This document shows, piece by piece, positions 40,763 through 51,748 of a DNA stretch of 64,000 nucleotides. Every line of letters starts with the position of its first letter. The stretch's first letter is position 1. The stretch is from Euleptes europaea (lineage: Eukaryota; Chordata; Lepidosauria; Squamata; Sphaerodactylidae). The DNA is taken from positions 55,890,402 through 55,954,401 of the forward strand of contig NC_079324.1 of assembly GCF_029931775.1 (NCBI RefSeq). Reading direction: 5' to 3'. The notes under the pieces are model-generated. The model saw nothing but the letters and a program-made list of their open reading frames with translations. It was not told the DNA's origin and did not search any database. Position numbers and translations under genes: made by a program.

Positions 40763-41245
40763 AAGTAAAGTAAAGTAAAGCATTATCGGTCAAGGAGGGA
40801 AATATGGAAATATATTGAACACATGAACACATGAAGCTGCCTTATACTGAATCAGACCCTTGGTTCAGCAGCTCTCCAGGGTCTCAGGTAGAGGTCTTTT
40901 TCATCACCTACTTGCCTGGTCCCTTTAACTAGTGATGTTGGGGATTGAACCTGGGACCTTCTGCATGCCAAGCAGATGCTCTACCACTGAATAATAACCC
41001 TTCCCCTAACGTAAAGTAAAGCATTATCGGTCAAGGAGGGAAATATGGAAATATATTGAACACATGAACACATGAAGCTGCCTTATACTGAATCAGGCCC
41101 TTGGTTCAGCTGCTCTCCAGGGTCTCAGGCAAGGGTCTTTCACATAACCTACTTGCCTGGTCCCTTTAACTGGAGATGTTGGGGACTGAACCTGGGACCT
41201 TCTGCATGCCAAGCAGATGCTCTACCACTGAGCCACAGCCCCTGA
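40763..41245 (-). repeat. 241-bp tandem duplication containing a tRNA-Ala SINE
   Basis: CATTATCGGTCAAGGAGGG occurs at 40781 and 41022. Each copy includes a short spacer and a whole minus-strand SINE, with a few differences between them (for example CACTGAATAATAACCC against CACTGAGCCACAGCCC). Confidence 0.85.
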
Positions 41246-41425
41246 TGGGGTTTTCAAGGCAAGAGATGTTCTGAGGTGGTTTGCCATTGCCTGCCTTGTG
41301 GTCACGCCCCTGGTATTCCTTGGAGGTCTCCCATCCAAATACTTGCCAGGGTCAACCCTGCTTAGCTTCTGAGGTCTGCCGCGATCAGGCTAGCCTGGGC
41401 TATCCAGGTCAGGTCATAATTAATT
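41246..41425 (-). mobile_element. 5S-derived SINE, minus strand
   Basis: GGGGTTTTCAAGGCAAGAGA to GGGCTATCCAGGTCAGG. Followed by a plus-strand Bov-B tail scrap (41427-41470). Confidence 0.8.
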
Positions 41426-41473
41426 CATAGGTTCGTCATAAGTTGGAAGCAGCTTGACAGCACATAACATATA

Positions 41474-41697
41474 CAACTCTTTAACCTCCCCAAATGCCCT
41501 AAAACCTGACTAATTGGGGGCAGCACCTTTTAAAGAGATTAAAGGATTTAATTGATTTCTCTGTTTATTTGCATCCAGCGTTTATCAACTCTTTAACCTT
41601 CAAAATACCCTGAAACCTGACTAATTGGGGGCAGTACCTCCTAAAGCGATCAAAGGATTTAAATTGATCCATCTGTTTATTTATTTACAGCGTTTCT
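41474..41697. repeat. Diverged 112-bp tandem duplication
   Basis: CAACTCTTTAACCT...GACTAATTGGGGGCAG starts at 41474 and again at 41586. Confidence 0.8.
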
Positions 41698-41782
41698 CAA
41701 CCTGCCTTTCTCCCGTGATGGGCTCAAGTTGGCTGATCGATTGATCAAATCGATTAACTGGCAAGGCCGCTATATTATACAT

Positions 41783-41990
41783 TTGGTTGCCAGGTCCCTC
41801 TTCGCCACCGGCGCAAGGTTTTGGGGGAGGAGCCTGTGGAGGGCGGGGTTTAGGGAGGGGAGGGACTTCAATGCCATAGAGTCCAATTGCCAAAGCGGAC
41901 ATTTTCTCCTGATGAATTGATCTCTGTCGGCTGGAGATCAGCCGTAATAGCAAGAGATCTCCAGCCACCACCTGGATGTTGGCAACCCTA
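41783..41990 (+). mobile_element. hAT-like MITE
   Basis: TTTGGTTGCC...GGCAACCCTA; left end mutated, duplication unclear. Confidence 0.75.
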
Positions 41991-42701
41991 GAATTCATTA
42001 CGGCTTTGAACAAAGCGAGACTTCCTAGCTGAAATGAGATCAACCCCCCGTTACTACAGCATGTTCTTTGTTCAGCTCTCTTTAACCACAACATTTCCCA
42101 ACATGGGACTTTGTATTTGTTGATTTGGGAAGGGGAGAAGGCGGGGACAGTGTGTCTGCTCTTGCTCGATGCAACCGAGTTAGCAGATCTTATCTCCAGC
42201 TCTTTCAAGTTCTCCCGGACTTGCAGGACGAGCCCAGGACAAAGCCGATGGATGAGTCAAGTTTATTCAACTGTGGCATGACTCACCACAAGGATCCACA
42301 CCGATCAGCCGCAGGGCTGCTGACAGATGGATCACAGTGTCCCGTGAACACAGCATGTCCGGCATCCCTCGACTAGGTAGGAAAAGTTGTTGTCCTTGAC
42401 TCATGGACTTAGTAAGGAGCCTTGTGAATTGATGAGGCAATTAAAGTAATGGATTGGGCTCCGACCTGGAGAAGCTTTTGATCTTGGGATTCCAAAGGGT
42501 GTCATGCGCTCGAGATGCTCTTCTAGTGGTAAAGCAGGGCACGAGACATGGCATCTAGATCCATTGGGTAAAATAAGAATCGCAGGTCGAGACACAAGCA
42601 AATGAACATCCAGGGAAACCACGGGGAGAGGTGGACAGGAAGAGATATAGGCAACAGTAGGCCAGAGAAGATGCGGAGAGGTTGTATTTAAAAGGGGACA
42701 G
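41991..42701. other. Unique intergenic sequence
   Basis: No repeat or gene recognised; frames up to 116 codons look random. Confidence 0.4.
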
Positions 42702-43300
42702 GAACATAAGAAAAGCCCTGCTGGATCAGACCAGGGGTCACATGAACACATGAAGCTGCCTTATACTGAATCAGACTGTCGGTCCATCAAAGTCAGTATT
42801 GTCTACTCAGAATGGCAGCGGCTCTCCAAGGTCTCAGGCCGAGGTCTTTCATATCACCTACTTGCCTGGTCCCTTTAACTGGAGATGCCGGGGATTGAAC
42901 CTGGGGCCTTCTGCATGCCAAGCAGATGCTCTACCACTGAGCCACAGCCCCTCCCCTAAAAGATAAAGGATCCATCTAGGCCATCATCCTGTTTCACACA
43001 GTGGCCAACCAGTTGCCCTGGAGAGCCAGCAATGGGGCATAAAGACTAAGATCTTCCCCAAATGTTTCCTTCCAGCATGTAGTTTCTGAGGTTTACTGCC
43101 TCTGAATATGGAAGTTTCCTTTACTCACCAGGGCTAGTAGCCTTTGATGGACTTCTCCTCCATGGATCTGTCTAACCCCCTTTAAAAGGGCTTGTGGCCA
43201 TCACTACCTCCACTGGCAGGGAATTCCACAATTTAATTAGTCACTGTCCGGTATCCATTGCCCATCAACTTCGTTGGGTGCTCCCAAATTCTAGTATTAT
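42702..43300 (-). mobile_element. CR1-clade LINE 3' end split by a tRNA-Ala SINE
   Basis: Tail 42702-42740 and body 42961-43300 (GTTTCACACAGTGGCCAACC...CACAATTTAATTAGTCAC). An older subfamily like 27901. Confidence 0.75.
42741..42960 (-). mobile_element. tRNA-Ala SINE nested in CR1-clade LINE
   Basis: ATGAACACATGAAGCTGCC to CTGAGCCACAGCCCCTCCCC, full length. Confidence 0.85.
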
Positions 43301-43306
43301 GGGAAG

Positions 43307-43416
43307 TGGAGGGGCCGTGGCTCAGTGGTAGAGCATCTGCGTAACATGCAGAAGGTCCCAGGTTCAATCCCCGGCATCTCCTGTTAAAGGGACTAGGCAA
43401 GTAGGTGATGTGAATT
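43307..43416 (+). mobile_element. tRNA-Ala SINE, 3'-truncated
   Basis: GGGGCCGTGGCTCAGTGGTA to GGCAAGTAGGTGATGTGAA; body and tail missing. Confidence 0.8.
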
Positions 43417-43530
43417 CGGCCCCCTTGAGAGCTCTTATACAGGCCGCAAGCCAACCACACACACCCCACTCTCGATCTGGGCTGGCGAGGCATGGCTTGG
43501 CCTGACCAAGTGACTTTTATGTCATACGAA

Positions 43531-43830
43531 GACGAAGAAGAGTTGGTTTTTATATGCTGATTTTCTCTACCTTTTAAGGAGAATCAAACCGGCTTACAAT
43601 CTCCTTCCCTTCCTCTCCTCACAACAGACACCTTGTGAGGTAGGTGAGGGTAAGACGGCTGGAAGAGAACTGTAACTAGCCCAAGGTAACCCAGTTGGCT
43701 TCATGTGGAGGAGTGGGAAACCAGCCTGGTTCACTAGATGAGCCTCCGCCGCTCCTGTGGAGGAGTGGGGAATCAAACCCGGTTCTCCAGATTAGAGTCC
43801 ACTGCTCCTAACCACTACACCATGCTCTCC
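43531..43830 (-). mobile_element. CORE-like SINE, minus strand
   Basis: GAAGAAGAGTTGGTTTTTAT to CCACTACACCATGCTC, full length. Confidence 0.85.
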
Positions 43831-43871
43831 GGCCCTTGTAACAATTGAGTTCGACACCCCTGTGATAGCGC

Positions 43872-43931
43872 TATCTCTGCACATATCATCTAAGGCTACC
43901 TTATCTCTGCACCTATCATCTGAGGCTACCT
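43872..43931. repeat. 30-bp tandem duplication
   Basis: TATCTCTGCAC.TATCATCT.AGGCTACCT occurs twice in direct succession. Confidence 0.85.
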
Positions 43932-43937
43932 TATCAT

Positions 43938-44315
43938 GAGTCAGATGGTTGGTCTGTCAAGCTCACTGTTGTCTACTCTGGCCATGGCTCGCTGATATCT
44001 TGGTTGGAGACCTTTCCCCGATTACCTGAGATCCTTTGGCTGGAGACAGCAGGAATTAGGGTTGCCAGCTCCAGCTTAGAAAATTCCTGAAGATTTGGGG
44101 GTGGAGCCTGGTTGTGGACCTCAGTGGGGTACAATGCCATCGAGTCCACCCTCGGAAACAGCCATTTTCTCCAGGGGAACTGATCTCCGTTGTCTGGAGA
44201 TCAACTCTAATTCAGGGAGATCTCCAGGCCCCACCTAAAGGCTGGCATCCCTAGCAGGAACGGGAACTTGGACCTTATACATGCGAAGCAGATGCTGCAC
44301 CGCTAAGCCTGCCTC
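43938..44315 (-). mobile_element. Old tRNA-Ala SINE split by a MITE
   Basis: Degraded SINE body 43938-44056 and head 44254-44315 (ATGCGAAGCAGATGCTGCAC). Confidence 0.65.
44057..44253 (+). mobile_element. hAT-like MITE nested in old SINE
   Basis: TAGGGTTGCC...GGCATCCCTA; flanks GCAGGAAT (44049-44056) and GCAGGAAC (44254-44261). Confidence 0.88.
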
Positions 44316-44980
44316 CAGTCTGCCGGCCGCAGAAAAGCACATTTCCAAGTGCTTTGGGGCCTAACTACATTACAAAGATCTCGTCTGTGTCGGCCACAAA
44401 GACTTTCACTCAGATGGGGGCAGCGAAGCACCCCTCTGGTAGCCCAAATCTCGGACACATGGGGATTTGATTTAGATTGGGATCATGGCGAGCAGGGAGA
44501 TGGGATGTGTACCCCCCCCCCCTTACCATTTCCCAATCTCAAACGGCCCTGGGGAAATAATGTTTGCCCCATCTGCGGCCGCGGTTTCCTTTTGCAAAAT
44601 CCTGGGAAGATCGGATCTCGGATCTCCCAGGCTCTCCTCTCCTTTGGCCTGATGCAGAGATTATATGTTATCCCCGGAGTCAAAGGCTCTCAAGCTATTC
44701 CAGCTACTGGTTGTTTACATATCCAAGAGGTGATTAAGAGGTTAAAGGGAGCGGACGACTCCCTAGCAAGATAAATCGCTTTTCTTGTCGCTGTTACGTC
44801 CTGCAGATGTCAGTGGAATATATGCAAAGCGAGATACCAGAAGAAGCCGTTGTCCCAGCTGTGCTGGGTGGCGTGTAACAAGAGTTGCATCATCTATAGA
44901 TATTTTCTTTTATGATACATCTACGGAACGGGTCATGAGGGCAGTGTTGTAGATGACGGAGTGGGAATGGAAATATGGCA
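44316..44980. other. Unique intergenic sequence
   Basis: A 141-codon plus frame (44349-44774) has no recognised match. A C-run lies at 44511-44521. No repeat recognised. Confidence 0.4.
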
Positions 44981-45480
44981 CATAAGAAAAGCCATGCTGG
45001 ATCAGACCAAGGGCCATCAAGTCCTGCAGTCTGTTCACACAGTGGCCAACCAGGTGCCTCTAGGGAGCCCCCAAACAAGACGATTGCGGCAGCATTGACC
45101 TGCCTGTGTTCCAAAGCACCTAATATAATAGGCATGCTCCTCTGATCCTGGAGAGAATAGGTATGCATCATGACTAGTAGCCATTTTGACTAGTAGCCAT
45201 GAATACCCATCTCCTCCATGTACATGTCCACTCCCCTCTTTAAGCCTTCCAAGTTGGCAGCCATCACCGCATCCTGGGGCAGGGAGTTCCACAACTGAAC
45301 TATGCGTTTTGTGAAGAAATACTTCCTTTTACAAGTTTTGAATCTCTCACCCTCCAGCTTCAGCAGATGACCCCATGTTCTAGTATTCTGAGAAGGGAGA
45401 AAAGCGTCTCCCTGTCCACTCTTGCCAAACCATGAATAATTTTATAGACTTCCATCATGTCTCCCCATAACCACCTTCTT
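44981..45480 (-). mobile_element. CR1-clade LINE 3' end
   Basis: ACATAAGAAAAGCCATGCTGG to CATCATGTCTCCCCATAACC; about 500 bp covering tail and C-terminal coding part. Confidence 0.8.
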
Positions 45481-45489
45481 TCCAAACTG

Positions 45490-45700
45490 AACAGGTGCCT
45501 CTAGGAAGCCCACAAACAAGACAACTGCAGCAGCACCATCCTGCATGAGTTCCAGAGCACCTAATATATCCGGCATGCTCCTCTGATCCTGGGGAGAATA
45601 GGTATGCATCATGACCAGTATCCATTTTGACTAGTAGCCATGAATACCCCTCTCCTTCATGAACATGTCCACTCCCCTCTTAAAGCCTTCCAAGTTGGCA
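45490..45700 (-). mobile_element. CR1-clade LINE, second partial copy in the same orientation
   Basis: AGGTGCCTCTAGGAAGCCC to CCTTCCAAGTTGGCA. It starts inside the element without the tail, so it may be a partial tandem copy of 44981-45480. Confidence 0.75.
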
Positions 45701-45834
45701 CATGATTGAGAATTATTTGCAGGGTGTGATTTCGATTTACAGGAACATTTCACCACACCACGTCAGGCCTAACTAAATGTTTACTACATGTTTACACGGG
45801 TCTGCTATGGGGGCTTTTAGTCAGATGTCTGTGT

Positions 45835-46078
45835 GAGAGAGCCAGGGTGGTATATTGGATAAAGCGTCGGGCTAGCATCTGGGAGACCGAGGTTTGAATC
45901 CTCACTCTGCCATAGAAACTTTCTGGGTGAACTTGGGCCAGTCGCACTCTCTCAGGCTAACCTGCTTCACAGGATTGTTGTGAGGCTACTGTGGAGGCGA
46001 GAAAGATGTAAGCCCCTTTAGATCCCTGTTGGACCGAAAGGTAGGGTATAAATACCATCAATTAATAAATTAATGCAG
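45835..46078 (+). mobile_element. Third tRNA-type SINE, full length
   Basis: GGTGGTATATTGGATAAAGC head, GAGGTTTGAATCCTC B box, GTGAACTTGGGCCAGTCGCA middle, tail GGTAGGGTATAAATACC then AATTAATAAATTAA. Confidence 0.75.
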
Positions 46079-47383
46079 TGGCAGCCGCAAGTCCCTCCGT
46101 GGGAACCCAGTTTTCTGGTGTGCGGGGCCCCACTTCAGATCCACACCAGTGTGCAGGAATCAAGGGCTTCTATAGGTTAGGGATGTGCCAGAGGTTCAAA
46201 TGTAAACAGGGAGAAGGTGTGAAAAGGGATGTCCTTAAATTTTGTATTTGCACTTGTTCACTGCATTTAATCCCTTTCCTCTAGGATGATTCTCTGTTAT
46301 TAATAGTTTAAATGCTATCTTCCAGACCTGGGATTCCAGCCAATTCAGGATCATGCTCAGAATGTGATTTCAGGTAGTCAATCAGAAGACTTCTGATGTG
46401 GGACTATGTGATGACGTCATGAAGCTAGTTCAACACAATGTCAAGTAGTATTGCCCTGACTTTGGATGGATTACCCTTTTTCTCAGTCCCAACTCACAAA
46501 AAAACACTAAAGAGTATCTCCCATTTGGCTGAACTTCAAGATAACTTTGGGTATTGCAAACATTTACCAAGTTGGTGGAAGAGTTTTGTGAAAAGCTTAC
46601 ATGTCACCACAGAAATCTAAATTACTGCTACCCAAGCTATTATTTGACCAAATGGTATCGTCGGTTTTTAGGATCAACCACAATTAAGGTAATTTTATCG
46701 GTCCTGTTTCTTGCACTATAAAAATATCATATGATAAAGTATTAAATGATAACATTAAAAATGAAACAGACAATTCCGTTTGATTGCATTCTGCACTTTT
46801 CTAGAGTTAAACACAGCGTCCATCAAGTCACATCTGAAATGATGTACGGGCTGCCCCATCATTGTTTCCATTTCTCATGCAAGAAGGCATTATTACCTTG
46901 TCAGGGAACCATTTCCATGTGTCACCTCTGGCAAAGCTGGCCCTGATCCAAAAAGTCTGTCATAGTTGAACGCTTCGATGTCAACCCTTCATTCCCTTAT
47001 GGTTGTCTTCTGTTATTTTTTTTAATGGGATTGGAATTTGGGTGCCTTATGTAACTCATTAGTAAAAGTGTGTCCCTAAGATGACTTGGCTTGCCCAAGA
47101 CGGACACGTGAGCTGTCCTCAGGAAGCTAAGCAATCCAGTCATGTAGCAAGCATGAGGTCTTGCCTCGAGAACTCAGCCGCCTGCTTGCAACTCACCCCA
47201 ATCCTGAATTTCACAACTTTGTTCCGAGCACATTCATGCCCAGCAATTCCTTTCACTTCATTGGTTTGAGTTCTGAAGTTTCGCCAACAGGTTTCTTGCA
47301 AAGCTGGTTTGGACCAAAGGGTTTGCTCACCGTCAGCCTTTGCATCCGCAACCAAAAGTAGTGACCAAGGGCACCACAAAAGG
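46079..47383. other. Longest repeat-free intergenic block
   Basis: About 1.3 kb without recognised repeats or genes; frames up to 79 codons only. A candidate for conserved non-coding sequence between ULK1 and MMP17. Confidence 0.45.
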
Positions 47384-47692
47384 GAGCCAGCGTGGTGTAG
47401 TGATTAAGAGCGGTGGTTTGGAGCAGCGGAGTCTGATCTGGAGAACCGGGTTTGATCCCCCCACTCCTCCACATGACCAGCGGAGGCTAATCTGGTGGAC
47501 CGGGTTTGTTTCCCCACTCCTTCATATGAAGCCAACTGGGTGACCTTGGGCAAGTTACAGTTCTGTTAGAGCTCTCTCAGCCCTACCTCACAGGGTGTTT
47601 GTTGTGGGGAAGGTGATTGTAAGCCAGTTCGATTCTTCCTTAAGTGGTAGAGAAAGTTGGCATATAAAAACCAACTTTTCTTCTTCATCATC
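47384..47692 (+). mobile_element. CORE-like SINE, full length, plus strand
   Basis: GCCAGCGTGGTGTAGTGATT head to AAAACCAACTTTTCTTCTTC tail. Confidence 0.85.
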
Positions 47693-47765
47693 TCCATGGA
47701 TCAGGGACACGCTGGGAGAGATGGCACTAACCACAGCAACCACAGCAAGGTGAGAGCATGGTAAG

Positions 47766-47825
47766 AGCCAGTAGTGGTTAAGAGCAGCAAATTCGAATCT
47801 GGAGACCAGGGTTTGATTCCCCACT
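47766..47825 (+). mobile_element. CORE-like SINE head fragment
   Basis: GCCAGTAGTGGTTAAGAGC and GGGTTTGATTCCCCACT only. Confidence 0.7.
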
Positions 47826-47875
47826 AGGGTTGTGCAAAAAAACATTTTCCAGTAAATTTCGGGTTCAAGTTTATT

Positions 47876-47974
47876 GGGCCTGATTTTTTTGGTAAACCCA
47901 AAATAAGCTCAATACCCATACTAGTAAATTTCGGTATTCAGCTTATTTTTGGGTTTACCGAAAAATTCAGGCCC
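47876..47974. repeat. Inverted repeat, arms about 41 bp
   Basis: GGGCCTGATTTTTTTGGTAA...AATACC pairs with GGTATTCAGCTTATTTTTGG...CAGGCCC. A direct AGTAAATTTCGG repeat (47852 and 47923) flanks the left arm. Confidence 0.85.
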
Positions 47975-48004
47975 ATTATAGTCTATGGGGGGCATTTTTG
48001 GAGG

Positions 48005-48040
48005 TAGAGTGCTCTACCACTGAGCCACAGTCCCTCTTGT
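48005..48040 (-). mobile_element. tRNA-Ala SINE head scrap
   Basis: GTGCTCTACCACTGAGCCAC; the rest is missing. Confidence 0.6.
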
Positions 48041-48601
48041 CCTACCAGTCAGTTCCTTGCAACAGCTTGGCATTACAGACCAGTGCATTTCCCAAGAAGC
48101 CAGATCTGCTATCAACAAGGCAAGTGTTGGAATGATCTCTGTACTTGCAATCAAACAATTAGTATTTTTTTTTAACAAGCGGCAGCTGGTTATCAAGCTG
48201 AGCGCTTGCCAAGGCTTCCTAGATATTTATCAGCATGTGCCGCACTGATGTCCATTTTGCACGTGTAAGCGCATAAGGGAAAAGCGAGGCCAGGAAGTGA
48301 GAGTTGCCATTAAACGCAAAATTGCAGAGGATTTCAAAGGTGGCTCACTGACCGAGCAAAGATAAATGTAACATTGGCACATTCACCACAGCATATCCTT
48401 TCCTCAAGGAGCAATCCTGGCTACACAAACTTCCTTACACTAGTCAAAAACATCTTCAATCATCACACGCAGTTAGCAATGGGCAAATACCCCCAGGAAC
48501 CACTTGCATTTCTGCAAGCATTCTGGTCAAATGCTCGACGAACATTTGCGAGCATTCAATGGATACTTGCTTATGCAACCTTCCCTCACAGCCAGAAAGA
48601 A
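48041..48601. other. Unclassified intergenic sequence
   Basis: No feature recognised. Confidence 0.4.
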
Positions 48602-49150
48602 GGCGGTTAAGGGAAGCCATGATAGAGGTTTATAAAATTGTGAATGGTATGGAGAAAGTGGACGGGGAGCAGCTTTTCTCCCTCTCTCAGAATACTAGAA
48701 TGCGGGGTCATCTGCTGAAGCTGGAGGGTGAGAGATTCAAAACTGATAAAAGGAAGTATTTCTTCACAATAGAGTCGCCATGAGTCGGAAGCGACTTGAT
48801 GGCACTTAACACACATTTCTTCACACAACACATAGTTAAATTGTGGAACTCTCTGCCCCAGGATGTGGTGATGGCTGCCAACATGGAAGGCTTTAAGAGG
48901 GGAGTGGACATGCTCATGGAGGAGAGAGCTATCCATGGCTACCAGTCAAAATGGATATTAGTCATGATACATACCTAATCTCTCAAATATCAGAGGAGCA
49001 GGCCTATTATATTACGTGCTGTGGAACACAAGCAGGATACTGCTGCATTTGTCTTGTTTGTGGGCTTCCTAGAGACACCTGGTTGGCCACTGCTGGACTT
49101 GATGGACCTTGGTCTGATCCAGCAGGGCCTTTCTTATGTTCTTATGTTCA
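48602..49150 (+). mobile_element. CR1-clade LINE 3' end with a Bov-B micro-insertion
   Basis: Encodes REAMIEVYKIVNGMEKVDGE and RGHLLKLEGERFKTDKRKYF, then after the insertion HIVKLWNSLPQDVVMAANME and FKRGVDMLMEERAIHGY. Ends CAGGGCCTTTCTTATGTTCTTATG. The largest plus-strand copy of this LINE here. Confidence 0.85.
48769..48814 (+). mobile_element. 46-bp Bov-B 3' insertion with 11-bp target duplication
   Basis: AGTCGCCATGAGTCGGAAGC to GGCACTTAACACAC, only the last 46 bp of Bov-B. Flanked by ATTTCTTCACA at 48758-48768 and 48815-48825. The host LINE has this sequence once in other copies. Confidence 0.85.
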
Positions 49151-49616
49151 TAACACTTACTTTTGTGAAGGGAGGGGGAAGAATCCTGCAGCGGGGGGAC
49201 AGGTCTATCTTCCCAACTTTCCTGAGCATCGTTTCCTTTTAAGGCTGTTGGGAACTGTAGTTTCTGAGATGTCGCAAACTGAGTTGGAAAGCCAAGAGCA
49301 TTGCCGTTCCCATCGACCCCAGCAACCCATTAAGTTCTGAGCAGGCACCAAAAGCTGTTACCGGCTGACTTCCTACGCAATGATGAAACCCTGCCAACTG
49401 CACAGATGCAAATACACTAAAAAATGCTGCTCCTCTTAAACAGTAAGCCTATCAGGTGCTCGACAGGAGAAGTATTCATCGCAAGAAGACTTGAGCTCGA
49501 ATTCTGAGCATGGTATTTGCACTACTTCACGCAGGGCTGTCCAACCTTAAAAACAAACATTTTGAAGTAGCATCTATGCATTCAGGGAAGCAGGGCCATT
49601 CCTAAACCTGGACGTA
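49151..49616. other. Unclassified intergenic sequence
   Basis: Includes a GGGAACTGTAGTTTCTGAG motif near 49250, similar to a common dispersed repeat. No gene. Confidence 0.4.
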
Positions 49617-49776
49617 AGAAGAGGAGTTGGTTTTTATATGCCAACTTTCTCTACCGCTTAAGGGAGAATCAAACCGGCTTACAATCACCTTCCCTCCCCC
49701 TCCCCACAACAGACATCCAGATCAGAGTCTACCGCTCCAAACCACCGCTCTTAACCACTACACCACACTGGCTGGA
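49617..49776 (-). mobile_element. CORE-like SINE with large inner deletion
   Basis: Tail and head present (GAGTTGGTTTTTATATGCC; CACTACACCACACTGGC) but the middle is absent. Confidence 0.8.
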
Positions 49777-50352
49777 AAGATCCATCTACCTCCTGGCCAG
49801 CATGCCAGAGACATCATCACTGCCATACTGGGGACTGACACTGGTCCTCAGAAATAGAGCATTCTTAGAAAATGGTATTTAATTATTTTGACCGTAACCT
49901 CTTTGGGATTGGAAGTGCATTTGGGAACGCTGTCATGAGCAGGTGTGAGCCCATGTGGCAGAGAGGGCTGATCAACCCACCAAACAAAACAATCCATTCA
50001 TGCTTTACCATACTCTATCAGATGAATTGCTAAGATAAGCCGTAAGAGAACCGTTGATCACCAATCGTGTTGGAGTTGGGATTCCTCCCCACCCCCTGGA
50101 AATGGAAACAGACTTTCTAGAATTATTTTTAACAAGCGGGGCCCCGCAAAAGTTGCAGGGAGGGAAACCATCCTCTGATCCCGGAGAGAATACCTAACGG
50201 AGCCAGAAGTCACACCTCTTGACAGCTTTGCTCCATTTCTTTCTAAAATCTCCGCAGTACGTTTGACCATCTGTTAGGGAACGGCTCTCTTCTCGACTAA
50301 ATCTGGTTGTCTTTGCTGCCCCCCTCTGGCAACAGATGAGATTTTGTTCTGA
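49777..50352. other. Unclassified intergenic sequence
   Basis: No feature recognised. Confidence 0.4.
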
Positions 50353-50545
50353 ATTCTTCGAATCATGGAGTTGGAAGGGACCACCCGGGTCATCTCGTCC
50401 AACCCCCTGCACAATGCAGGACATTCACAACTACCTCTCCCACACACACCCAGTGCCCAGAAGGTGGCCAAGATGCCCTCCCTCTCATGAACTGCCTAAG
50501 TTCATAGAATCAGCATTGCTGACAGATGGCCATCTAGCCTCTTGA
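50353..50545 (-). mobile_element. CR1 LINE 3' end
   Basis: AATCATGGAGTTGGAAGGGA, GTCCAACCCCCTGCACAAT and GATGCCCTCCCTCTCATG, the reverse complement of the tail at 55640. Confidence 0.8.
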
Positions 50546-50904
50546 TGCAAATGACGTAGCGGTTGGGCGAGGCCTTTTCTTTAACTCTGAAAACACAGGA
50601 ACGGGATTTGAATTGAATGGTTGCGGAGCTGGAGGAAAGAGGATTTAATCCCCCACAATGCCATGTTTCTAACAGACCTCTCCTCCACCCTCCCATTCAG
50701 GTCTGTACCATGGGAAGGAGCTGTTCTCCTCCCTAGGCTGTGACGTCTCACCTACGGACCACCATTTTTGGCTACAGGGGGTCATGGAAATTGTGCCCCG
50801 CAGTCTGTTTTAGAGATGCTGAGACTGGTCCTGGCTCCTGACTGGACAAGGAGTCACCGAGGTTTCCCCTTTCAACCAACTAACTTGGCCGCCAGGGTTG
50901 CCCC
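50546..50904. other. Unclassified intergenic sequence
   Basis: No feature recognised. Confidence 0.4.
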
Positions 50905-51022
50905 TTATCTCTACAGTTAAATAGTTAAATTGTGGAATTCCCTGCCTCAGGATGTGGTGATGGCTGGACTTGATGGAGCCTTGGTCTGATCCAGCATGGC
51001 CTTTCTTATGTTCTTACGAGAT
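50905..51022 (+). mobile_element. CR1-clade LINE 3' end with inner deletion
   Basis: AGTTAAATTGTGGAATTCCC joins directly to GGACTTGATGGAGCCTTGG and the TTATGTTCTTA tail. Confidence 0.75.
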
Positions 51023-51282
51023 GCCCATGGGAGAGGTCATCTTCCAGCGAACGACTGTGGCTGTGGAGAGGTCTTTCCCTAATTCCCTTTCCCCCAAAAA
51101 AGGGCAGGTGGTGATGGTCAATGCTATCCCCCCACAACGGCAGAAGGTTGGGGATCAGCAGTGGGCCATCCTGGGATAATGGGATCCTGGCCACTGCCCA
51201 AGGAAACTGACCTCCACTGACCCACAGGGATCCTAGTTCTGACCCAGCAGTGCCTAACTATGGTCCAGCAGATCTCTTCAGA

Positions 51283-51352
51283 TCAGAAGAAGAGTTGGTT
51301 GTTATATGCCGACTTTCTCTACCACTTAAGGCAGAATCAAACCAGCTTGCAA
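51283..51352 (-). mobile_element. CORE-like SINE tail fragment
   Basis: GAAGAAGAGTTGGTTGTTAT to AAACCAGCTTGCAATCACC. Confidence 0.75.
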
Positions 51353-51362
51353 TCACCTTTGG

Positions 51363-51418
51363 CATTGTACCCTTTGCATTGTACCCTTTGCATTTTACAT
51401 TTTGCATTGAACCCTTTG
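51363..51418. repeat. 14-bp tandem repeat, four copies
   Basis: CATTGTACCCTTTG and variants, at the break point of the preceding SINE fragment. Confidence 0.85.
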
Positions 51419-51438
51419 CATCCTGACTCCCTTCTTTG

Positions 51439-51748
51439 TAGAAGAAGAAGAGTTGGTTTTTATATGTCAACTTTCTCTACCACTTAAGGGAGAATCAAAC
51501 CGGCTTACATTCACCTTCCCTTTTCCTCCCTACAACAGACACCCTGTGAGGTAGGTGGGACTGAGAGAGCTGTGACTAGCCCAAGATCACCCAGCTGGCT
51601 TCGTGTGAAGGAGTGGGGAAACAAATCCAGTTCACCAGATTAGCGTCCGCCGCTCCTGTGGAGGAGGCAGGGAATCAAACCCAGTTCTCCAGATCAGACT
51701 CCATTGCTCCAAACCACCACTCCTAATCACTACACCACTCTGGCTCTC
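51439..51748 (-). mobile_element. CORE-like SINE, full length, minus strand
   Basis: AGAAGAAGAAGAGTTGGTTT to CACTACACCACTCTGGCTC. Confidence 0.85.

Noticed and set aside
44349-44774. 141-codon plus frame with a CPICGRGF stretch
   Set aside because: The lone CxxC pair has no zinc-finger context; no splice or promoter signals; single frame of chance length.
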